A stretch of 9,489 nt of DNA from the NCBI GenBank assembly GCA_003551485.1, contig PUMS01000461.1, positions 1 through 9,489 of the forward strand, written 5' to 3'. The translations under genes and the position numbers were made by a program. Below the pieces are notes generated by a model. That model was not told the origin of the DNA. It searched no databases and saw nothing but the letters and a program-made list of their open reading frames with translations. The stretch is from Phycisphaeraceae bacterium (GTDB lineage: Bacteria; Planctomycetota; Phycisphaerae; Phycisphaerales; Phycisphaeraceae). Shown here piece after piece: positions 5,151 to 9,489 of this stretch; the first letter of the stretch is position 1; each line of letters starts with the position of its first letter.

Positions 5151-7349
5151 ATGGCCGAGACCGCGCAGACCGAGCCTGAGCCGATCCGGCTGGCCAGCCC
5201 GATCAGCGAGCTGCCCGCCGTCAGCCGCGCGCAGGCCACGCGGCTGAAGCGGCTGGGCATCGAGACGGTCAACGATCTTGTCCGCCACCTGCCCATGCGC
5301 TACGAGCGCCAGCAAGCCGAGGGCGGCATCGACGACCTGACGGTCAACACCGTCGGCAGCGCCCGCGGCTGGGTGGCGCGCACGCGGTGGGTCAGCGCCG
5401 GCGGTCGGGGCAAGGGCCGCTTCGAGGCCACGCTGCGCGACGAGGTGCGGACGCTGGCGCTGACCTGGTTCAACGCCCCGTTTCTGCGCAGCCGCATCCG
5501 GCCGGGCATGTTCATCCGCGTCCAGGGCAAGGTCACCCTCTACGGCGACCATCCGCAGATGGTCAACCCCCAGTGGGAGGACCTTACCGCCCAGGTCGAC
5601 GCCCCGGCCAGGCAGCAGCGGCTGCGGCCGGTCTATCCCGCCACCGAAGAGCTGCGAAGCGAGACCCTCGAGGCGCTGATCCAGGATGTGCTGCCGCAGG
5701 TGCTCGACCGCATCATCGACCCGCTGCCACCGGCCCTTCGCGAGCATCACGCCATGCCCACGCTGGCCGAGGCCTACCGCATGGCCCACGAGCCGCAGAG
5801 CGAGCAGGAGGCCGAATCCGCGCGGCGGCGTCTGGCCTACAACGAGCTATTGCTGCTGCAACTGGGCATCGCCCTGAAGCGGCATCACAACGAAAACCAC
5901 CTGCGCGCCCCAGCGCTGCGCTGGAGCGAGGCGCTGGACCGCCACATCCGTGCCCGCTTTCCCTTCGAGCTGACCCAGAGCCAGCAGCAGGTCATCGATG
6001 AGATCGCCCGCGACCTGCAAAAGCCCCATCCCATGAACAGGCTGCTGCAGGGCGATGTGGGCTCGGGCAAGACGGTGGTGGCCCTCTACGCCATGCTCCA
6101 GGCCTGCGCCCAGCGCTACCAGTCCGCGCTGATGGCGCCGACGGAACTGCTGGCCGAGCAGCACCACCTGTCGATCGCGAACATGCTCGAGGGCAGCAAC
6201 GTGCGCCTGGCGCTGCTGACCGGGGGCCAGAGCGCTGCGGCCTCGAAGCAGCGCCGCCGGCTCAACGAGCGGATCGCCGCCGGCCAGATCGACATCGTCA
6301 TCGGCACGCAGGCGCTGGTGGCTTCGCAGGTGTCGTTTGCCAACCTGGGCCTGGTGGTGATCGACGAGCAGCACCGCTTCGGGGTGCTCCAGCGCGCCGC
6401 CTTCCGCCAGGCCGCGGCGGGCAGCGGGTCGGAAGGCGGCAGTGACAAGAGCAATGGCGATGGCGATGGCGGTGAGCAGGCCACGCGCTGGCCCCATTAC
6501 CTGGTGATGACCGCCACCCCCATCCCGCGCACGCTGAGCATGACCGTGTTCGGCGACCTCGATGTCTCAACCATCCGCGGCATGCCGCCGGGACGGCAGA
6601 GCCCGGTGACGAAGGTGGTCGGGCCTCAGAAGGCCGATTCGGTCTACCAGTACGTGGCCGGGCGCTGCCGCGGCGGGGAGCAGGCCTACATCGTGGTGCC
6701 CACGATCGACGAAAGCGGGCAGGAATCGGCGGTGCAGCTCAAGAGCGTGCTCGCCCACGCGGAGCTGATCCGCGACAGGTACGGCCAGGGCCTGAGCGTC
6801 GAAGCGCTGCACGGGCGGATGGCGCGGCCCGACCGCGAGCGGGTCATGCAGCGGTTTCGCGATGGTGACATCGACCTGCTCGTGGCCACCACGGTGATCG
6901 AGGTGGGTGTGGATGTGCCCAATGCCACGATGATGGTCGTCGAGCACGCCGAGCGGTTCGGCCTGGCGCAGTTGCACCAGTTGCGCGGGCGGATCGGGCG
7001 GGGCGCCGGCGGGGTGCGCAGCGTGTGCGTGTTCATCGCCGATCCCTCGACCGACTCGGCCCAGGCGCGGATGGAGGCGATCGGCTCACTGACCGACGGC
7101 TTTGCCATTGCGGAGAAGGACCTGGAGATCCGCGGCATGGGCGACTTCTTCGGCACCCGCCAGCACGGCCTGCCCCCGCTGCGCGTGGCGAGCCTGCCGC
7201 GGCACCTGGACCTGCTGAGCCTCGCCGGCCGCGATGCCGCCGAAATTGTCAAGGCCGACCCGGCCATGACCGACCCGGCCCACCAGACCCTGCGCAAGCT
7301 GCTGGTGCAGTACCACGGCGAGGCGCTTGGGCTGATCGATGTGGGGTGA
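5151..7349 (+). CDS. recG: ATP-dependent DNA helicase RecG
   Basis: The product is 732 residues; E. coli RecG has 693. RecG remodels stalled replication forks and Holliday junctions by branch migration. The N-terminal part (to ~170) includes the wedge/OB region (RGWVARTRWV, GMFIRVQGKVTLYGDHPQMVNP). Helicase motifs follow in order: FELTQSQQQVIDEI (272-285), Walker A GDVGSGKT (301-308), PTELLA (330-335), GTQAL (385-389), DEQHRFG (405-411), TATPIPRTL (454-462), LHGRM (553-557), TTVIEVGVDVPNA (580-592), QLHQLRGRIGRG (607-618). The C-terminal RecG signature GMGDFFGTRQHG is at 662-673. Between motif II and motif III there is an extra Gly/Ser/Asp-rich segment (about 421-447), probably a flexible surface loop. 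The ATG at 5151 is preferred over 5106: family similarity starts soon after it, the 15 extra residues are Gly/Pro-rich, and a -10-like hexamer sits just ahead of it. The gene is monocistronic as far as can be seen. Confidence 0.97.
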   Translation: MAETAQTEPEPIRLASPISELPAVSRAQATRLKRLGIETVNDLVRHLPMRYERQQAEGGIDDLTVNTVGSARGWVARTRWVSAGGRGKGRFEATLRDEVRTLALTWFNAPFLRSRIRPGMFIRVQGKVTLYGDHPQMVNPQWEDLTAQVDAPARQQRLRPVYPATEELRSETLEALIQDVLPQVLDRIIDPLPPALREHHAMPTLAEAYRMAHEPQSEQEAESARRRLAYNELLLLQLGIALKRHHNENHLRAPALRWSEALDRHIRARFPFELTQSQQQVIDEIARDLQKPHPMNRLLQGDVGSGKTVVALYAMLQACAQRYQSALMAPTELLAEQHHLSIANMLEGSNVRLALLTGGQSAAASKQRRRLNERIAAGQIDIVIGTQALVASQVSFANLGLVVIDEQHRFGVLQRAAFRQAAAGSGSEGGSDKSNGDGDGGEQATRWPHYLVMTATPIPRTLSMTVFGDLDVSTIRGMPPGRQSPVTKVVGPQKADSVYQYVAGRCRGGEQAYIVVPTIDESGQESAVQLKSVLAHAELIRDRYGQGLSVEALHGRMARPDRERVMQRFRDGDIDLLVATTVIEVGVDVPNATMMVVEHAERFGLAQLHQLRGRIGRGAGGVRSVCVFIADPSTDSAQARMEAIGSLTDGFAIAEKDLEIRGMGDFFGTRQHGLPPLRVASLPRHLDLLSLAGRDAAEIVKADPAMTDPAHQTLRKLLVQYHGEALGLIDVG

Positions 7350-7449
7350 GGCATGGCGGCGGGTTGAGCCGATGAGATGCGCAGAAGAAGGGGATGGGCA
7401 CGGTAGGGCACGTGAAAGCGGCCCCACGTAGCGGCCCGGTGCTGCGGTC

Positions 7450-7477
7450 TTGCCCCGTGCGGGGGGGCGGCTATGAT
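7450..7477 (+). promoter_or_regulatory. sigma70-type promoter directly abutting the phosphorylase start codon
   Basis: -35 TTGCCC (7450-7455, four of six matches), a 16-bp spacer, and -10 TATGAT (7472-7477, five of six). Only eight bases (CGGCGGCC) separate the -10 from the ATG at 7486, so the predicted start (7484-7486) falls on or within two bases of the start codon. No Shine-Dalgarno sequence fits. This predicts a leaderless mRNA. Confidence 0.6.
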
Positions 7478-7485
7478 CGGCGGCC

Positions 7486-8391
7486 ATGGCTGAGGATATC
7501 CCCCTTCGCATCGGCATCATCGGCGGCACCGGCGTAGAGGAGGCGCTGGGGGCTGAGGCCGGTCGCGTGGTCGAGCCGCACACGCCCTTCGGCTCGCCCT
7601 CGGGCCCGATCACGTTGACCCAATGGCAGGGCGTGGAACTGGCGATCCTGCGGCGACACGGGCCAGGGCACGGTCACAACCCCAGCAATGTGCCCTATCG
7701 GGCCAACATCTTCGCCCTCAAGACCCTGGGGGTGACGCATATCATCGCCACCGGTGCCACCGGCTCGCTGGATGAGAACGTCCATCCCGGTGAGCTGGTC
7801 CTGGTCGACCAGGTCATCGACAAGACCTTCCGCCGCGCCGGCACCTTCTACGACCGCGCGGCGGTTCACATCGAGATGGCCGAGCCGTTCTGCCCGGTGC
7901 TGCGCCGGTGGCTGCTGGATGCCGCCGGCCGGCTGCGCGATGAGGCGGGGGAGCCGGTGACGGTGCATGATGGGGGCACCTACGTCTGCATGGAGGGCCC
8001 GGCCTTCTCCACGCGGGCGGAGTCGCACCTGCACCGGGCCTGGGGTGCCCAACTCATCGGCATGACGGCGATGCCCGAGGCGCGGCTGGCGCGCGAGGCC
8101 GAGATCGCCTACGCCCTGATCGCCCTGCCCACCGACTACGACTGCTGGAAGCCGCACGAGACCTACGGCGAGCACGGCGATCTGCTTTCGCAGATCATGG
8201 CCAACCTCAAGCGGTCGACGCAGATGAGCCTGGCGCTGATCCGCGAGGCGCTGGCGGATGTGGCCGCGCTTCGCCGTCGGCCCAGCCCCGCCCACGAGGC
8301 ATTGAAGCTGGCCATCTGGACCGACAGGACCACGATCCCCAACAGCGAGGTCGAACGCCTCGCCCCCCTGTGGGGCCGCTATTTCCCATGA
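7486..8391 (+). CDS. mtnP: S-methyl-5'-thioadenosine phosphorylase
   Basis: The product is 301 residues, close to human MTAP (283). The enzyme cleaves 5'-methylthioadenosine, a by-product of polyamine synthesis and of some SAM-using reactions, with phosphate to adenine and 5-methylthioribose-1-phosphate (EC 2.4.2.28); it is cytoplasmic and usually trimeric. The purine phosphorylase family 2 pattern is complete: phosphate loop IGIIGGTG (9-16), RRHGPGH (56-62), YRANI (71-75), FYDR then MAEPFCP (131-137), MEGPAFSTRAES (169-180), GMTAMPEA (192-199) and TDYDCW (216-221). The two Asp residues of TDYDCW mark a 6-aminopurine (adenine) base; purine nucleoside phosphorylases acting on 6-oxopurines have Asn there. 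The C-terminal ~35 residues, after the ALADV helix, are a less conserved tail. It lies 136 bp downstream of recG with its own promoter, so it is not obviously in recG's operon. Confidence 0.95.
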   Translation: MAEDIPLRIGIIGGTGVEEALGAEAGRVVEPHTPFGSPSGPITLTQWQGVELAILRRHGPGHGHNPSNVPYRANIFALKTLGVTHIIATGATGSLDENVHPGELVLVDQVIDKTFRRAGTFYDRAAVHIEMAEPFCPVLRRWLLDAAGRLRDEAGEPVTVHDGGTYVCMEGPAFSTRAESHLHRAWGAQLIGMTAMPEARLAREAEIAYALIALPTDYDCWKPHETYGEHGDLLSQIMANLKRSTQMSLALIREALADVAALRRRPSPAHEALKLAIWTDRTTIPNSEVERLAPLWGRYFP

Positions 8392-8432
8392 GGCCGCGGG
8401 GCCGAGCCAACCGGGGTTCGGGGCCGGGCGGC

Positions 8433-8450
8433 CGGCCCCCCGTGGGGCCG
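8433..8450 (+). terminator. GC-rich hairpin after the phosphorylase gene
   Basis: CGGCCCC (8433-8439) pairs with GGGGCCG (8444-8450) around a 4-base loop (CCGT), 42 bp past the stop codon. It is followed by TTGGT and not by a run of T, so it is a weak candidate for an intrinsic terminator. Confidence 0.35.
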
Positions 8451-8519
8451 TTGGTCGGCGGCGGGGTCTGAAGTGGCCGCCACCACTGATGTTACGGCGC
8501 ATCGGGGTGGGCCTGTGGC

Positions 8520-8535
8520 GGCGGTGAGAACCGCC
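8520..8535 (+). other. hairpin with GAGA tetraloop
   Basis: GGCGGT (8520-8525), GAGA, ACCGCC (8530-8535): a perfect 6-bp stem closed by a GNRA-type tetraloop. There is no T tract. It may be part of the 3' end structure of the phosphorylase transcript. Confidence 0.35.
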
Positions 8536-8587
8536 CCGTGTGGCTGGGGGTGCCCTGGTGTACGGGGCAGCACGCGGAAGATCATCG

Positions 8588-8601
8588 CCGGCGGCCGCCG
8601 G
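8588..8601. promoter_or_regulatory. 14-bp perfect palindrome just upstream of rRNA promoter P1
   Basis: CCGGCGGCCGCCGG is self-complementary and ends five bases before the P1 -35 hexamer. The position would suit an activator or insulator site, but GC-rich palindromes are frequent in this sequence. Confidence 0.25.
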
Positions 8602-8606
8602 GGGGC

Positions 8607-8635
8607 TTGACCGGCCGCGGGTGGGTTGCTTTAAT
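8607..8635 (+). promoter_or_regulatory. rRNA operon promoter P1 (distal)
   Basis: -35 TTGACC (8607-8612), a 17-bp spacer, and -10 TTTAAT (8630-8635); each hexamer matches the consensus at five of six positions. The predicted start is near 8642, about 510 nt before mature 16S. TAATAC at 8632-8637 is an alternative -10 with a 19-bp spacer. Confidence 0.6.
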
Positions 8636-8675
8636 ACAGGTGTCCCGGCACTGGACGGGTGGGTTCCGTGAGGCG

Positions 8676-8719
8676 GACCCGCCGCCGTGATGTGGAGAAC
8701 TTTTCCACAGCGGCGGGTC
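8676..8719. promoter_or_regulatory. long inverted repeat with two DnaA-box-like arms between the two rRNA promoters
   Basis: The outer arms GACCCGCCGC (8676-8685) and GCGGCGGGTC (8710-8719) are perfectly complementary. The core TGTGGAGAACTTTTCCACA (8691-8709) is a near-perfect palindrome. TTTTCCACA, and TTCTCCACA on the other strand, each differ by one base from the DnaA box TTATCCACA. A CGTGA bulge breaks the symmetry on the left. It ends two bases before the P2 -35, so a protein bound here would lie over P2. In transcripts from P1 it would be a stable hairpin. Confidence 0.5.
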
Positions 8720-8721
8720 GC

Positions 8722-8749
8722 TTGACACGCCTCAGGGGATGGTTATACT
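8722..8749 (+). promoter_or_regulatory. rRNA operon promoter P2 (main, proximal)
   Basis: -35 TTGACA (8722-8727) matches the consensus perfectly, the spacer is 16 bp (the usual length in rRNA promoters), and -10 TATACT (8744-8749) matches five of six. The following discriminator is GC-rich (TCCCCGC), as expected for stringently controlled rRNA promoters. Transcription should start near 8755-8757. This is the best promoter in the window. Confidence 0.8.
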
Positions 8750-8777
8750 TCCCCGCTCGGCTCGACGAGGAGCCGTG

Positions 8778-8793
8778 CCCGCGAAGGTGCGGG
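8778..8793 (+). promoter_or_regulatory. boxB-like hairpin ahead of boxA
   Basis: CCCGC (8778-8782), loop GAAGGT, GCGGG (8789-8793), ending three bases before boxA. The boxB-then-boxA order matches the antitermination region of the E. coli rrn operons. Confidence 0.45.
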
Positions 8794-8796
8794 GCC

Positions 8797-8809
8797 TGAT
8801 CTTTGACAA
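8797..8809 (+). promoter_or_regulatory. boxA-like rRNA antitermination site
   Basis: TGATCTTTGACAA differs at two positions from the E. coli rrn boxA TGCTCTTTAACAA. In that system boxA in the nascent RNA is bound by NusB/NusE and lets polymerase read through terminators. It lies about 40 nt downstream of the P2 start. Confidence 0.7.
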
Positions 8810-8922
8810 GTGAACAGTTGGGAACGCCGCGAGGATGTGCCCCCGCGTGCCGGTGACGTCACTGTCCGGCATGTCGGTGGGATCCAACCTCCCCGGTGTC
8901 GGCCTCGGCCGGCAACGGGGGT

Positions 8923-8981
8923 GGCTCACATCCTTCGTGACGCCTCTGAAGACGAGAGTTTTCAGTGAGAGAATGTGAGCC
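8923..8981 (+). other. nested leader hairpin with GNRA tetraloop
   Basis: GGCTCACAT (8923-8931) pairs with ATGTGAGCC (8973-8981), nine perfect pairs. Inside, CTGAAGAC (8946-8953) pairs with GTTTTCAG (8958-8965), eight pairs including one G-U, closed by a GAGA tetraloop. The two stems together make a compact RNA domain in the 16S precursor leader. Confidence 0.6.
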
Positions 8982-9012
8982 TTAACCCGTCGGACCTTAG
9001 CCGGCCGACGGG

Positions 9013-9073
9013 GCGGCCGGTTGCGATGGTCCTTGCGGGCCGGGCGCCGGCCGCGACCGGCCCGGCCGCTTTT
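9013..9073 (+). terminator. GC-rich hairpin followed by TTTT inside the rRNA leader (attenuator or processing stem)
   Basis: GGCCGGTTGCG (9015-9025) pairs with CGCGACCGGCC (9052-9062) over 11 positions with one G-U. Alternatively GCGGCCGG (9013-9020) pairs with CCGGCCGC (9062-9069), which is followed directly by TTTT (9070-9073). The second form looks like an intrinsic terminator with a short T run, placed after boxA. It could equally be only a precursor-processing stem. Confidence 0.3.
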
Positions 9074-9123
9074 CACAGGGTGGCCGGGTAAACAGGTCGA
9101 ACCTCGGTTCATCGAAGCCAAGG

Positions 9124-9139
9124 CGCTCCTTCGGGAGCG
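9124..9139 (+). other. UUCG-capped hairpin just before 16S
   Basis: CGCTCC (9124-9129), loop TTCG, GGAGCG (9134-9139): a very stable tetraloop hairpin ending about 12 nt before the mature 16S end. It is likely a landmark for 5' maturation of the precursor. Confidence 0.55.
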
Positions 9140-9151
9140 TGGCAACGATAT

Positions 9152-9489
9152 GAATTGAAGAGTTTGATCCTGGCTCAGATTGAACGCTGGCGGCATGGCT
9201 AAAACATGCAAGTCGAACGCGAAAGGGCTTCGGCCTGAGTAGAGTGGCGAACGGGCGAGTAATGCGTTTCTAACGTGCCCCAGGGTCGGGGATAGCTCGG
9301 GGAAACCCGTGGTAATACCCGATGATCCGCGGCGGTCGCATGGCGGCCGCGGCAAAGGCTTGCTGCCCTGGGATCGGGGAACGTGCTATCAGGTTGTTGG
9401 TGAGGTAACGGCTCACCAAGCCTCAGACGGCTAGCGGGTGTGAGAGCACGACCCGCCGCATCGGGACTGAGACACTGCCCGGACTCCTA
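9152..9489 (+). rRNA. rrs: 16S ribosomal RNA, 5' part (cut by window end)
   Basis: The start is set by aligning GAATTGAAGAGTTTGATC with the E. coli 16S 5' end (first base at about 9152, uncertain by a base or two). Universal landmarks follow in order: AGAGTTTGATCCTGGCTCAG (9160-9179), ATTGAACGCTGGCGG, ACATGCAAGTCGAACG, GAGTAATGCG, GTGAGGTAACGGCTCACC, GGGACTGAGACAC and the beginning of the ACTCCTACGGG site at the window edge. About 338 of roughly 1500 nt are present. The first variable hairpin is very short (GCGAAAGGGCTTCGGCCTGA). This feature and the GGGTGTGAGAGCACGACCCG helix point to Planctomycetota, probably Phycisphaerae. The gene is driven by the promoters at 8607-8635 and 8722-8749; what follows it cannot be seen. 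Confidence 0.97.

Larger units (their letters stand above)
8392..8606. other. gene-free region between the phosphorylase gene and the rRNA promoters
   Basis: No open frame here is convincing. The stretch is dense in GC-rich inverted repeats: GGCCGC (8392-8397) with GCGGCC (8428-8433), the hairpin at 8433-8450, GCCGCCAC (8476-8483) with GTGGCGGC (8515-8522), the hairpin at 8520-8535, and the palindrome at 8588-8601. These probably end phosphorylase transcription and insulate the rRNA promoters. A small RNA is possible but unsupported. Confidence 0.5.
8756..9151 (+). other. 16S rRNA leader (precursor 5' region)
   Basis: About 396 nt lie between the predicted P2 start and mature 16S, and they are full of strong stems: CGGCTC/GAGCCG (8758-8775), CCCGC/GCGGG (8778-8793), TGCCGG/CCGGCA (8848-8871, with the palindrome TGACGTCA in the loop), GGCTCACAT/ATGTGAGCC (8923-8981), CCCGTCGG/CCGACGGG (8986-9012), an 11-bp stem at 9015-9062, and a UUCG-capped hairpin at 9124-9139. 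It should carry antitermination signals and the 5' half of the RNase III processing stem, whose 3' half would lie after 16S, outside the window. No protein gene is visible. Confidence 0.75.

Noticed and set aside
5004..5789. Minus-strand open frame overlapping the start of recG
   Set aside because: It is antisense to conserved RecG N-terminal sequence and has no recognisable features.
7486..8391. Purine nucleoside phosphorylase instead of methylthioadenosine phosphorylase
   Set aside because: The TDYDCW motif with two Asp residues marks the adenine-type enzyme, and the overall pattern follows human MTAP.
7471..8502. Minus-strand open frame of 343 codons
   Set aside because: It is antisense to the complete phosphorylase gene.
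8676..8719. Replication origin, because of two DnaA-box-like sites
   Set aside because: There are only two near-matches in one palindrome, no AT-rich unwinding region, and no dnaA, dnaN or gidA nearby.
8392..9151. tRNA or protein gene upstream of 16S
   Set aside because: No tRNA T-loop/acceptor pattern or coding signature was found; the stretch is explained by promoters, leader stems and a boxA site.
8732..9355. Minus-strand open frame across the 16S leader and 16S start
   Set aside because: It runs antisense through rRNA and its promoter; rRNA identity is certain.
1..9489. CRISPR array, defence island, transposase or integrase
   Set aside because: There are no regularly spaced repeats and no matching protein motifs in any plausible reading frame; the inverted repeats seen are isolated.

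Overview
This is a GC-rich bacterial window that ends inside a 16S rRNA gene. The first ~340 nt of that 16S look like Planctomycetota, most likely class Phycisphaerae: a very short first variable region, the helix reading GGGTGTGAGAGCACGACCCG, and ACTGCCCGGACTCCTA in place of the proteobacterial ACGGTCCAGACTCCTA. I recall this signature from memory and have not run it through a classifier.

Layout, left to right. (1) The 3' end of a GNAT N-acetyltransferase gene (+). (2) A gene-free, less GC-rich stretch with a long imperfect inverted repeat. (3) An unrecognised lipoprotein gene (-) with a clear sigma70-type promoter and a ~180-nt leader. (4) Two dispersed-repeat-like palindromes. (5) A two-gene minus-strand operon: a sarcosine/dimethylglycine N-methyltransferase (glycine betaine synthesis) followed by a parallel beta-helix protein that resembles carbohydrate-active enzymes. 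(6) Divergently, recG (+), the branch-migration helicase. (7) The S-methyl-5'-thioadenosine phosphorylase gene (+), for methionine/adenine salvage. (8) A ~760-bp region with two stacked rRNA promoters and a highly structured rRNA leader with a boxA-like antitermination site, then 16S rRNA.

Functional links are loose. The methyltransferase and beta-helix genes are 46 bp apart on the same strand and are probably co-transcribed. recG and the phosphorylase gene are housekeeping genes that each seem to have their own promoter. In both, a TANNAT hexamer sits only 7-8 nt before the ATG and there is no Shine-Dalgarno sequence, which suggests leaderless mRNAs. The three minus-strand genes instead have good Shine-Dalgarno sites, so two modes of translation start seem to coexist here.

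I see no defence system, CRISPR array, integrase, transposase or tRNA. The points most worth a second look are the betaine methyltransferase without a visible glycine/sarcosine partner, the architecture of the rRNA promoter and leader (including a palindromic pair of DnaA-box-like sites between the two promoters), the leaderless start signals, and the lower-GC lipoprotein of unknown family.
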